NCBI GenBank assembly: GCA_035373905.1
Contig: DAOSOK010000038.1
Span: 1 to 47,659, forward strand
DNA: 47,659 bases
Reading direction: 5' to 3'
Origin: Candidatus Ozemobacteraceae bacterium
GTDB lineage: Bacteria > Muiribacteriota > Ozemobacteria > Ozemobacterales > Ozemobacteraceae
Below the pieces are notes generated by a model. That model made no database searches and was not told the DNA's origin. It saw nothing but the letters and a program-made list of their open reading frames with translations. The position numbers were made by a program, and so were the translations under genes. Shown here piece by piece: positions 1 to 8,397 of this stretch (within the stretch, counting starts at the first letter, position 1; each line of letters starts with the position of its first letter).

Positions 1-219
1 GAATCGCGGCATAATGTCATGTCAAACTTGTGTCCAAACAATCGGGTGCGGTACACCGGGAAAAAAATGTGTAATATGGGGGCTTGTTTTTGGAGGGAGG
101 AACCCATAAAATGGAGTTGTATTCGGACACCGTATCGTCCGAGCGAGTATCGTGTATCGTCCTCTGGCCCTCATTCCCTGTTGTTTGCGCGTATCACTAT
201 CATGAGTATGGAGTAACGC

Positions 220-1317
220 ATGCGCAGTATTTCCCGGTATTGTATTTCCATTGGTATCTTTTCTCTTCTTTGCGGCATCGTGCCGGCGTCCTTCGGTCAG
301 GAAGGCATCGATTGGAAGTCCCGCCTTGCGGGAATCCAGGATGCCTCGCTGAAGCGGACGCTCGAAAACAGCATCGCCGCTGGCCTGATCGTTGATGACG
401 CCGATTTTGAAACGGCTGTCGCGAGGGCCGAAACGAGATTCCGCTCGCAGAATCCCACGTCCTGTTCGTCGGTTCGCGCCGGCGGAAACACGGAGGCGAT
501 CCGTGACGCGATCGCGAAGGCCGCGGCGCCGATTCCCGCCCTCGATCGTGACGCGGTCGATGTCAAAAAGAACGAGGGGCTCCGCACGAATCTGTTCAAG
601 CCCATTACGGACAAGGTTCCTGCGAGTTATGAAACCGCCTACCGCCTTGCGGTCCAGTTCGATCCCCGCGTCGGAACGGATGACAGCACGCGGCTCGGGA
701 AGGAAATCGATGCGTATCTGGCTTCGATCGCGAACGACCCCGTGATCAAGCAGGCCCTCTCATCGACAGGAACGACGTTGTCGGATCTCAAGCGCAACTG
801 GTTCGGATCGGGCGCCGGCTTCGAACACGTCATCTGCGGCGAGATCAAGGGAACCGGCGTGAGCGGATACCACTGGTGGTACAAGTTCTATCGCGACGAG
901 CAGAACGGGAACGCGAAATACGTCAGCACGCTCGATAACGCCGGCAGCGAGTTCGCCTACACCGGCGCCTTCACCTGGGACCCGGACGGCTCGGGCCCCC
1001 TGCCGAACGCGAAGAAGAAGAAAGGCGGGTTCACGGTCGGCTGCTCGGCGCAGGCCCTTCTTGCGCTTGGGCACATCGCCATCGAAAGCGCCCGCAAGTT
1101 TGGTTCCGTTCCCGGCGCGCTCACGTTCGACGCGGCCGTGAACGGCCGGACCTTCACCTGGCAGCTGTACACCATGGGCGGCACGATCCGGAGCCTGTAT
1201 CCCATGGGCGGCAAAGGATTCGAGGCCGATGAAAACAGGGTGGCGGAAGAATACTTCGAACTCGAGCAAGAAGCCCTGCAGGCCGTGAACTCCGCCGGCT
1301 CCCTCACGGTCCACTGA
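220..1317 (+). CDS. Secreted EndoU-family (XendoU-like) endoribonuclease, putative
   Basis: Predicted exported protein of 365 residues. Residues 1-26 form a Sec-type signal peptide ending near ASFG-Q. The C-terminal half carries the EndoU hallmarks: GFEHVICGEIKG with His203, then VSGYHWWYKFY with His218, a lysine cluster (265-268) where the catalytic Lys is expected, and the closing RTFTWQLY...SLYP segment. In known EndoU enzymes two His and one Lys cleave RNA at uridines, leaving 2',3'-cyclic phosphates. The His-His spacing (15) and the distance to Lys (about 47) are close to those of Xenopus XendoU. Residues 27-190 are helical and resemble the EndoU N-terminal region. A GGAG at 210-213 supports the ATG. 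The gene is monocistronic and convergent with the HEAT gene. Activity and target are inferred; no immunity gene is visible beside it. Confidence 0.8.
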   Translation: MRSISRYCISIGIFSLLCGIVPASFGQEGIDWKSRLAGIQDASLKRTLENSIAAGLIVDDADFETAVARAETRFRSQNPTSCSSVRAGGNTEAIRDAIAKAAAPIPALDRDAVDVKKNEGLRTNLFKPITDKVPASYETAYRLAVQFDPRVGTDDSTRLGKEIDAYLASIANDPVIKQALSSTGTTLSDLKRNWFGSGAGFEHVICGEIKGTGVSGYHWWYKFYRDEQNGNAKYVSTLDNAGSEFAYTGAFTWDPDGSGPLPNAKKKKGGFTVGCSAQALLALGHIAIESARKFGSVPGALTFDAAVNGRTFTWQLYTMGGTIRSLYPMGGKGFEADENRVAEEYFELEQEALQAVNSAGSLTVH

Positions 1318-1375
1318 CGGAACAATCCCTGCCCACCCCATCGTAACGGGGGGTGAGCCGATTCCCCAAAAGCGT

Positions 1376-1408
1376 GCGTAGGGGCGGGTTTGAAACCCGC
1401 CCCTACGC
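1376..1408. repeat. Perfect 33-bp palindrome between convergent genes (REP-like, possible bidirectional terminator)
   Basis: Arms GCGTAGGGGCGGGTTT (1376-1391) and its exact reverse complement (1393-1408) surround a single G. It lies between the stops of two convergent genes. An imperfect copy sits between another convergent pair at 31027-31059. There is no T-tract, so an mRNA-end-stabilising or REP-like role is as likely as intrinsic termination. Confidence 0.8.
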
Positions 1409-1419
1409 AGCATCTGCCA

Positions 1420-3618
1420 TTATTCGCCGAAGAGGAAACGGGAGAGGATCGAGACGAGCATCGCGCCCCAGACGACGGCGACGAGGATCCAGACGAAGAT
1501 CGTCATTTTCGCACGCTGTTCTTTCCGTTCCTGCTCTGCCTGCTCGGGCTTTACCTGCCGAACGATGGGGTCGGACTGGAAAGCCTTTGCGATCTTTTCT
1601 TTCGACGCCGTCGAGGCAGAGGCGGGCTGTCCGGGGGAAACGCAGGACCCCGTCTCCTGGATGGACGTTTCGGGAGATTTTTGTTTTTCCAGCGTCGCCG
1701 TTTCGCCGGCGAGGAGCTCCTCCGGCGAGGAAATTTTGTCGAGCGCGATGGAAAGCTTCTCGGCGAGTTGTTTCAGAACGGCCTGCTTCTGCTCCGCGAT
1801 GCCGACGGGGGCCGCTTCGACGGCCAGGGCGACGGAATGCAGGATTTCTCGGTCGGGGTTCGAGCAGAGGATGAGGCCGATTTTTTCAACCAGCTCGGGA
1901 TTCGTTTCCTGGTGAAAGGCTTTGAGCAGTGGTTCGCGGACGAGGCCGAAATCGACGAGCGTAGCGGCAGGGATGCCGAGGGCCCGCTGTCGGACGCTGT
2001 TGGACATCAGGAGACTCGAAACGAGGCTTTTAATCTGGTTCCGGTCGATACCGCCGAACGCTCGGGTTGCGTTCATGCGTATCTTGCCGTTCTTGTGCTG
2101 CATGAGCTGCGGCAGGTAGATGCACAGATACTCGGAGTCGAGTTTCGAGAGGGCGTCGATGGCGGCGGAAACCTCGTCGGGATTCTCCTTCGCGAGAAAC
2201 GGCCGCACGATCTGGGCGTCTTCCGACGAGCCAAACCTTCCGATGACTTTGATCAGTGCTCCGAGTTCCTTGCCGCGAGCATCGCGGATGAGAGAGGGAA
2301 GCCGGGATTTGAGGAGCCGGTATCCGTCGATCGACAATCGGTTGAGCAGCTGAATGCGAGCGGTCGCGTCGAGCGAATCATACTCATCGATATTTGTGGG
2401 GAGAGGCGTCGATTTCATCGCCGTATCCGATTCAACGGCTCCGGAGTGTGCGTCGATCGAATCGATATCCGGTAAAAAAGCGTTTTCCGACGACGATGTC
2501 GAAAGGGCAGCTGTCGGATCCGTTGGGAGCGACTGAACGTCTGGCTTCGGGGATGTGGCCTGATCGACGCCGGAAGTCGGGTTGGCGGAAGGCGGGAGCG
2601 TGGGCGGCTCCGAAATGATCGAGAGCGAAGCCCGGAGAAGCCGTTCTTCCTCCTTCCTGACGCGTAATTTGAGCTGATCCAGGAACTCCTGCGCGCTCAT
2701 CGAAATTTTTCCCGTATCTGCGAGCGCGCGCGCGACACCGAGCAGAATGCCCTTGACGAGGTTCTGGTGCTGTCCACGGAGATTGCGGCAGATCCAGTAG
2801 AGGCGAAAGGGAAGCTCGACATGCGCGTTCGCCTTGAAGATGAGGCTCACCCGCAGCAGGAGCCGCGGATCATCGACTTCGGCGGCGAATCGGAGAAGGT
2901 GGGGCTCGATTTCGGCATACGGGAAGGAGGCGGCGTGATGAAGCGCGAGGGTTCGTTCCGTCGGTTCCTGCGCGAACATCAGTTCGACAAGATATCGGAG
3001 GGCATGTGGTTTATCCCAGCGATAGAGGCTTTTGATGGCTTTCGCGCGGATGCCGGGGTTGGGATTGTCGAGAAGGGGCGTGACAAGACTTTGCAGGTTG
3101 TCCGGGTCGATTTTCTCGAGGGCATCGAGTGCCGCGGCCAGGACGACGGGTTGGGGGTGTCGGCACAGTTCGACGAGCGCGTCCGAATCCCTGATGTCGC
3201 CGAACCGCTTGAAGTAGGTGCAGATCGAGGGAAGGACTTCGGGAGGGAGTGTGTTCCACGCGGAACTTCGGAGCAAATCGTTCGCGAGAAACGCATCGGA
3301 GGATTCGAGACGCGTCATGACGAGCGCGAGGTCCTCGCGCTTCGCGGGATCCGAGAGGACGGCCTGGAGATCGGCAAGGGTCGAGGGCTGGACGGCCCCC
3401 CGGAGTTTGAGCAGTTGGTACTTGACGGTTTTCGCGACCTGGAAGGCGAGAACGGAGTCTTTGATCTCGGGAAGCGTCTGCTGAAGGGCTTCGACGACCT
3501 GCTTCGCGAACGGCGAGGCTTCGATCTCGGCGAGGAGATCGAGAACGAGGGTTCCGTCGCCGCTTCGAAGCGTCGATTTGATCTCTTCCGTCGCGAAGTT
3601 CGATGAAGAGGTTGTCAT
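1420..3618 (-). CDS. HEAT-repeat protein with C-terminal membrane anchor
   Basis: A 732-residue alpha-helical repeat protein. Two blocks of HEAT-like helical pairs (about 60-330 and 410-620) show the recurring pattern of L-x-x-L helices and aspartate/proline turns such as SLVTPLLDNPNPGIRAKAIK. They are joined by a Ser/Pro/Thr-rich linker near 340-400. A charged stretch (about 640-700) leads to one hydrophobic helix at about 705-725 followed by RFLFGE, so the protein looks tail-anchored with its repeats in the cytoplasm. There is no enzymatic motif; a scaffold role is an inference. It is the last gene of the minus-strand envelope block, 31 bp after the barrel gene. No clear ribosome-binding site precedes the ATG. 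Confidence 0.75.
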   Translation of the reverse strand: MTTSSSNFATEEIKSTLRSGDGTLVLDLLAEIEASPFAKQVVEALQQTLPEIKDSVLAFQVAKTVKYQLLKLRGAVQPSTLADLQAVLSDPAKREDLALVMTRLESSDAFLANDLLRSSAWNTLPPEVLPSICTYFKRFGDIRDSDALVELCRHPQPVVLAAALDALEKIDPDNLQSLVTPLLDNPNPGIRAKAIKSLYRWDKPHALRYLVELMFAQEPTERTLALHHAASFPYAEIEPHLLRFAAEVDDPRLLLRVSLIFKANAHVELPFRLYWICRNLRGQHQNLVKGILLGVARALADTGKISMSAQEFLDQLKLRVRKEEERLLRASLSIISEPPTLPPSANPTSGVDQATSPKPDVQSLPTDPTAALSTSSSENAFLPDIDSIDAHSGAVESDTAMKSTPLPTNIDEYDSLDATARIQLLNRLSIDGYRLLKSRLPSLIRDARGKELGALIKVIGRFGSSEDAQIVRPFLAKENPDEVSAAIDALSKLDSEYLCIYLPQLMQHKNGKIRMNATRAFGGIDRNQIKSLVSSLLMSNSVRQRALGIPAATLVDFGLVREPLLKAFHQETNPELVEKIGLILCSNPDREILHSVALAVEAAPVGIAEQKQAVLKQLAEKLSIALDKISSPEELLAGETATLEKQKSPETSIQETGSCVSPGQPASASTASKEKIAKAFQSDPIVRQVKPEQAEQERKEQRAKMTIFVWILVAVVWGAMLVSILSRFLFGE

Positions 3619-3649
3619 GGGGCGGCCGGTCCCGGAAGATGGGGCATGG

Positions 3650-4573
3650 TCAGAACCCGAAGTTGAGGCCGAACCGTACGTCGGGTTCGACGTTGATCGA
3701 GGTGACGAAGAGTTCGGCCTGGACGGTGTCCGAACCGCCGCGGACGCCGGCGTTCAGCGAGATGCGGTCGCCGGAGTCGTTATAGAAGTCGCGATAGTTC
3801 AGAAACTGGCTTTCGAGCATGATGCTGACGTTTTTTTGGGGCGCGTAATCGAAAGCGACGGCGCTGACGAGAAACTCCTTCTTGTCGTAATGGAGCTTTC
3901 TACCTGAGGGAAAAACGATGTCCTGTTCGTCGGTGAAGCAGTGTTTGAGGTTCAGATATCCGCGGAGTTTTTCCGAGAGCTTTTCTCCGAGGGTGAGGTA
4001 GACGTTGCGGAGGTGTTCGATCTGGACGAGGTCGGCGTTGTTGATCTGGACAGCCGACATCGGGGCGAACATGCCGCCGAAGCAAAGATCCTGCGAACCG
4101 GCGTGAGCCGAGTATTTCATCCCGAAGCCGGTCGAATCCTCGGAATAGTTCAGGACCCCGATGTAGGGCGCCGAAGAGCGCTTGTAGCGAAGATGGTTGA
4201 GCGATACCTCGAGATTCGGCTGGAGCGAATACGCCGCCGACACCCAGTGTTCGTTCTTCTCGAGATCGTATTTTATATTATCAACGATAATATCACGCTT
4301 GGTGACGCCCGTCTTGAACGAGAAGCCGCCCGTACGGTTCGTCTGGAAGTCGGGGGTGGGAACGGCGATCAGGCCGCTCGTCCCGGAGAGGCAGAATCCA
4401 GTCCGGGGCGTGTCGGATGCGAAGGAGAGCGGCGGTTCCGTATCGTAGATCTTTTCGACGGAGCCCGTGCGCTCGGTCTTCCACTCGAAGCCCTCGTCTT
4501 CGCTCAGCATCATCGCGGAGGCGGCCATCGGCATGGCGAACGCGAGAAGAATCGTTGCAAGATATCTGTTCAT
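3650..4573 (-). CDS. Putative outer-membrane beta-barrel protein
   Basis: A 307-residue exported protein. I chose the ATG at 4573 because it gives a clean signal peptide (MNRYLATILLAFAMPMAASA); the reading frame extends 26 codons upstream but those overlap the lipoprotein gene. The mature part alternates polar and hydrophobic residues in strands of 9-11 with aromatic belts, and it ends in phenylalanine (RFGLNFGF), the usual C-terminal signature of outer-membrane barrels. The motif GTSGLIAVPTPDFQTNRTGG resembles the start of YjbH/GfcD-type barrels associated with exopolysaccharide loci, but this similarity is weak. It starts 8 bp after the lipoprotein stop, so the two are probably co-transcribed. 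The specific function is unknown. Confidence 0.7.
   Translation of the reverse strand: MNRYLATILLAFAMPMAASAMMLSEDEGFEWKTERTGSVEKIYDTEPPLSFASDTPRTGFCLSGTSGLIAVPTPDFQTNRTGGFSFKTGVTKRDIIVDNIKYDLEKNEHWVSAAYSLQPNLEVSLNHLRYKRSSAPYIGVLNYSEDSTGFGMKYSAHAGSQDLCFGGMFAPMSAVQINNADLVQIEHLRNVYLTLGEKLSEKLRGYLNLKHCFTDEQDIVFPSGRKLHYDKKEFLVSAVAFDYAPQKNVSIMLESQFLNYRDFYNDSGDRISLNAGVRGGSDTVQAELFVTSINVEPDVRFGLNFGF
4275..4293. repeat. AT-rich perfect inverted repeat inside the barrel gene
   Basis: Arms ATATTATC (4275-4282) and GATAATAT (4286-4293) with a 3-nt loop, within a GC-rich coding sequence. On the coding strand it forces rare AT-ending codons. The geometry (8-bp arms, 3-nt loop) is the same as at 25164-25182. 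Confidence 0.6.
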
Positions 4574-4581
4574 GGTCGTTC

Positions 4582-7320
4582 TCACGGCAGATGGACGACG
4601 GAAACGATCGTCTGAGCGGGATCGGATGCTCCGTTGCTCCTGATGTAGCACGTTCGTGTCACGGCGACATATGTTGGTACGCCGGCAACGGTACCGGGAA
4701 CGATGATCGAGTAGGTGTCGGGCCGGAGGTTCTCGAAGAGGAACTTTCCTTCGGAAGTCGTCTTGATGGTGCCGCCCACGGGATCCCCGTTACTGTCTTC
4801 AAGCCTGACGTCGACTTCCGGGATTGCGGCGCTGGTACTGGCGAGCCGCACGTAGCCGATGACCGTTCCGACGACCGAGGGATCGGGGGTGAGAGAAATG
4901 TTCGACGTTGCGGGATCGACGATTCCATTCGTTGCAATATAGACCGTTCTCGTCACCGGGAGATATCCGGCGGCGTTGACTGATATCGTATACACACCGG
5001 CGCCGAGATCGTATGCCGCGAACTTGCCGTCCTGGGTCGTGATGAACGGGCTTGAGGCCACCTGATCGCCGTTGCTGTCACGCACGGTGACGGAAATTTC
5101 CGGCAGAGCGGCGGTCCCGTATTTCACGTAGCCGATGATGTTCCCGGTCGCCGGATCTCGCGACAGGACGATATTCGTCGAGGTGGGGTCGGAGGTTCCA
5201 TTGTTGAGGATATAGCAGGTGCGTGTCACGGAGGTGTAGTTCGTGCCTGATGCGTTGAGCGTGTAGGTTCCAGGCACGAGTCCGTAGAAGCCGAACTTGC
5301 CGTCCGCCGTCGTCTTGAGCGGGCTGCCCGTCACGTGGGCGTTGCTGCCGTTCTTGAGACTGACGGAAATCTCGGGAATCGCCAGGCCGGTCGTATCGAG
5401 TTTCACGGTGCCGACGACGTTGCCGACGATGGCCTGGGCAACGGAGGTCAAGGTGATCCTGGGCATGGCAGGATCCTTGGTGCCGTCTTCCTTGATGGTG
5501 ATGGCGTAATCTCTCGAAACGTAGCCGGTCTTCGAGACGGCGGCAAGATACAACCCCGGATCGATGCCGGAGAATGAGAAGTAGCCGCTTCCGTTCGTGA
5601 CGGTGTTCAAGCCGAGCGCGTTCCACAGGCCGGTGTCTTCGTCGTATTTGGAAAGCGACACGTCGGCGAGACCGATGCCGGCGTTAGTCGACGCATCGAT
5701 GACGTATGCCTCGATCTTCGAGCTTGCCATAGAATAGGAAAGAATCAGATCCGTCGACGGAGGATCGGCCGCTCCGTCGGTCTTGATATAGCAGGTGCGC
5801 GTCACTTCGGTATACCCGGTTCCGGAGGCGGTCACGGTGTATTCGCCCGGGGGAAGGTCGTAGAACGAATACCGGCCTTCCGATGTGGTTTTTCGAGGAC
5901 TGCCGGCCACGAACAGACCGGTGCCGACGTTTTTGGCCGTGACGGTGATTTCGGGAAGGACGGCGTTCGTGATGTCGAGCCTGGCAAACCCGGTGATGGT
6001 GCCCTTGATATCGGTCACGCGGGTGAGAGCGATCTGAGTCGTGACCGGATCTGCCGTCCCGTCACTCCTGATGTAACAGGTGCGGGTGGCGGTCGAGTAG
6101 CCGGCGCCCGTGGCGGAAACCGTGTAATCACCCACGGGAACACTCTCGAAGATGTATTTGCCTTCGGTCGTCGTCCTCCGAGGACTGCCGGCGATGGCGA
6201 GGCCCGTATTGATGTTGGTGACGGTGATGGTGATTTCCGGCAACGGCGTGCCGTTTTCCAGCTTCACGTAACCGACGAGTGAGCCGGTGATCGCCGTGAT
6301 CGGGGCGAGAATGAGATCCGTCGAGGATGGATCGGCCGTTCCGTCGTTCCTGATATACGACGTCCGTGTGACGGATGTATATCCGACGCCTGCCGCCGTG
6401 ATCGCGTATTCGCCGATCGGCAGATTGTCGAAGGTGAATTTTCCCTCGGTGGTCGTGACTCTCGGGCTTCCGGTGACCTGGATGCCCGTTTTGGAGTCCT
6501 TGACGGTTATCGTAATCTGGGGAATGACTTTCCCGGAAACATCTTTCGCATATCCGGAAATCGTGCCCGTGATCGTGGGAACAGAGGAAATGAACGTGAG
6601 CGGGATCTTCGGCTTCGACGGGCTCATCGCGCCGGTACTCTGGAGATTCACGGGATACGCCATCGATGCATATCCCGCCTTTTGAATGTTCAATGTGTAC
6701 AGCCCGGGCAGCACGTCGCTGAAAAAGAAATAGCCGCTGCCGTCCGTCAGAGTCGTGCGATTCTGGGGAACCCAGACGCCGCCGGAATACACGGAAAGAG
6801 AAGCGGTCGCCAGCATGATGGGGTTGTTCGTCGACGCATCGACGACATACGCCTCGAGCGTGCCCGATGCCGGAATGACGTTCGGATTCCGGAGTTCGAT
6901 CGGAATGACGAGGTCGGCGGGCGACTGGGCCCCGTCTTCGGTCACATAGACCGGATACAGCATCTCAGTGAAGGTTGCTGAGCCATGACCGACCCGAAGC
7001 GTGTACAGAGCGGGCCCGAGGTTTGAGAAGATGAACTGGCCGTTTCCCGCCGTCTGGACGGGCGATGCGACCTCCTTGTTGCCGACGAACAATTCCACGG
7101 GCAGGTTGACGACGGGCATGCCGTCGTTCTTGACGTACCCCTTGATCGAAAAAGTGCCGGAGAATTCGTCGAGCGTGCCGCTGGTGGCCTGAATGCCGGA
7201 AAGAGTCATGGATATGGGGGTGGAATTGTTCCCTTCCTTGCAGCCGCTGCCATAAATCACGAGCAGGCAGAGCGCAAGAAGGAAAGCCCCTGTGATCCAA
7301 CCGGGTATCCGTTTAACCAT
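4582..7320 (-). CDS. Lipoprotein built of nine carboxypeptidase-regulatory-like repeats
   Basis: A 912-residue protein with an N-terminal hydrophobic stretch and a Cys (IYGSGC, residue 27) suggesting a lipoprotein, though the residue at -3 is Gly rather than Leu. The rest is about nine beta-sandwich repeats of 85-105 residues of the CarboxypepD_reg/CNA-B type, each with the pattern 'TT.GKF.F..LP.G.YT...GxGY'. Two repeat types are visible: A (begins EAYVVDASTN or EAYVIDASTN, near 150 and 535) and B (ends V/TRTCYI..DGTADP), in the order 1-A-B-B-B-A-B-B-B. Several B repeats share one Cys. The folds are normally stalks or adhesion modules; a surface or periplasmic stalk is inferred. GGGGG lies 7 bp before the ATG. 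The next gene begins 8 bp downstream. Confidence 0.8.
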   Translation of the reverse strand: MVKRIPGWITGAFLLALCLLVIYGSGCKEGNNSTPISMTLSGIQATSGTLDEFSGTFSIKGYVKNDGMPVVNLPVELFVGNKEVASPVQTAGNGQFIFSNLGPALYTLRVGHGSATFTEMLYPVYVTEDGAQSPADLVIPIELRNPNVIPASGTLEAYVVDASTNNPIMLATASLSVYSGGVWVPQNRTTLTDGSGYFFFSDVLPGLYTLNIQKAGYASMAYPVNLQSTGAMSPSKPKIPLTFISSVPTITGTISGYAKDVSGKVIPQITITVKDSKTGIQVTGSPRVTTTEGKFTFDNLPIGEYAITAAGVGYTSVTRTSYIRNDGTADPSSTDLILAPITAITGSLVGYVKLENGTPLPEITITVTNINTGLAIAGSPRRTTTEGKYIFESVPVGDYTVSATGAGYSTATRTCYIRSDGTADPVTTQIALTRVTDIKGTITGFARLDITNAVLPEITVTAKNVGTGLFVAGSPRKTTSEGRYSFYDLPPGEYTVTASGTGYTEVTRTCYIKTDGAADPPSTDLILSYSMASSKIEAYVIDASTNAGIGLADVSLSKYDEDTGLWNALGLNTVTNGSGYFSFSGIDPGLYLAAVSKTGYVSRDYAITIKEDGTKDPAMPRITLTSVAQAIVGNVVGTVKLDTTGLAIPEISVSLKNGSNAHVTGSPLKTTADGKFGFYGLVPGTYTLNASGTNYTSVTRTCYILNNGTSDPTSTNIVLSRDPATGNIIGYVKYGTAALPEISVTVRDSNGDQVASSPFITTQDGKFAAYDLGAGVYTISVNAAGYLPVTRTVYIATNGIVDPATSNISLTPDPSVVGTVIGYVRLASTSAAIPEVDVRLEDSNGDPVGGTIKTTSEGKFLFENLRPDTYSIIVPGTVAGVPTYVAVTRTCYIRSNGASDPAQTIVSVVHLP

Positions 7321-7410
7321 GATTCGCCCCCATCGCGAAAAATAATAATCCAGTATTCGTATCGGCAGATCGTCGTCAGATGCGAAGAGCGAAGAAAAAG
7401 ACGATGCGGC

Positions 7411-8010
7411 TCAGTCTTTTGTAAGGGCCTGTTCGAGAGCCTTTCCTATCTTGCGGAGCTGCCTGGCGCCTTCGATTTTTTCCTTGACGGATGGAAGACC
7501 GATTTTTTCCATGATGCCTTTCGTTTCTGAACTCGGTTCGGGAGGCGCATCTCTGAGGAATAACTCGGAAATCCAGCCGTTGTACGGGATGCCGGCGGAA
7601 TCCGTACCTATTACGCGAAACCATCTGACGCCATCGACGACTTTCCAATCGATGCCGTGCGGTTCCGATGCCGTGGCGATGGAATGATCGCGATCGGTCT
7701 CAGACAGGGTGTACATGGCGTCGATGGAAAACCGGCCTGAAGCGATGTAATACAGGAACACGACGCCTGCAACGGATGACAAGGCATATCGAAGCCCGCT
7801 GCGACCGCGCGAGGGCATTGAACAGACGTCGTCACCCTCGGATACCGCCAGCGAATGCAGAGAACTGGAAGATGTACCCGTTTGGTCTGGATGCGAAGGA
7901 AATTCGTGGCTTGCGTGGATGATGCCGCACTTTACCGCGAAGAGACGCATCAGGGGAAAAACGAAAACGAAAACCAGTACGACCGTGGTCAGGAACAGAA
8001 AGACATTCAT
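7411..8010 (-). CDS. Two-TM membrane protein with SH3-like segment, unknown function
   Basis: A 199-residue protein I do not recognise. Residues 2-24 form a strongly hydrophobic helix (TTVVLVFVFVFPLM), followed by a polar region, a second hydrophobic segment at about 75-93, and an exposed C-terminal half. Within it, DWKVVDGVRWFRVIG...GWISELFL resembles the end of a bacterial SH3 domain, where the GW pair is conserved; such domains often bind cell-wall peptides. The tail is rich in Lys/Glu and may form a helix. It lies between the pilin-like gene (58 bp upstream) and the lipoprotein gene (90 bp downstream) on the same strand. No obvious ribosome-binding site, so the start is uncertain. Confidence 0.55.
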   Translation of the reverse strand: MNVFLFLTTVVLVFVFVFPLMRLFAVKCGIIHASHEFPSHPDQTGTSSSSLHSLAVSEGDDVCSMPSRGRSGLRYALSSVAGVVFLYYIASGRFSIDAMYTLSETDRDHSIATASEPHGIDWKVVDGVRWFRVIGTDSAGIPYNGWISELFLRDAPPEPSSETKGIMEKIGLPSVKEKIEGARQLRKIGKALEQALTKD

Positions 8011-8067
8011 CGGTGCAGATTCACGGATGGTCCGGGAGGGCGAAGGGGCGCGAGGTCCGTCATCGGG

Positions 8068-8397
8068 TCAGCGATGTGTATTGCAGACGACGCTCCCGGA
8101 CTGATCGAAGGAATAGGAGCACGGACAGCCTTGCGGGAGATTGAAGCTGCCGGAAAACAGACGCTTGAGATCGAGGTCTTTCATCGGAGGATTGTTCAAT
8201 GAGTAGAGTTGAAGTTGCTGGGTGATCAGCGATCTGTTGGCGGCGCAGACGGCATCCCAGCTTCGCTGAACGGGAGTGGGACCTTCATTGCCGCCTGTCG
8301 GGACGAACGACCTGGTTGCCATGAGGGAGCCGACGGCTATGACGAGAACCGCCAGAATGAGCATAATGATGCCTGAGCCGCGTCTCGATATGTTCAT
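8068..8397 (-). CDS. Type IV pilin-like protein lacking Glu5
   Basis: A 109-residue protein starting at the ATG at 8397, which has GGAG 12 bp upstream; longer in-frame starts have no such site. The N-terminus NISRRG followed by SGIIMLILAVLVIAVGSLMA has the basic-Gly plus hydrophobic-helix layout of a class III/type IV prepilin, but the +5 Glu is replaced by Met. The body has the pilin-like pattern W..VCAANR..I..QLQLY, and the C-terminus (LPQGCPCSYSFD...SVVCN) matches the 'CPsGG.Y...v.CS.HG' ending of ComGC/pseudopilin-like proteins. Lack of Glu5 is seen in GspK/PilX-type minor pilins that initiate assembly. It is probably the first gene of the minus-strand block. No assembly ATPase is in the window. 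Confidence 0.65.
   Translation of the reverse strand: MNISRRGSGIIMLILAVLVIAVGSLMATRSFVPTGGNEGPTPVQRSWDAVCAANRSLITQQLQLYSLNNPPMKDLDLKRLFSGSFNLPQGCPCSYSFDQSGSVVCNTHR

Noticed and set aside
1..219. Small frames before the EndoU gene (19-216, 84-395)
   Set aside because: They overlap the EndoU start or end before it and show no codon bias or protein features.
297..1413. Long minus-strand open frames inside the EndoU gene (297-614, 760-1413, 957-1325)
   Set aside because: They lie on the opposite strand of a well-supported gene and have no start signals; GC-rich DNA gives long random frames.
2767..3606. 279-residue plus-strand frame inside the HEAT gene
   Set aside because: Antisense shadow of the HEAT repeat gene; Asp/Arg-rich composition typical of an antisense frame and no ribosome-binding site.
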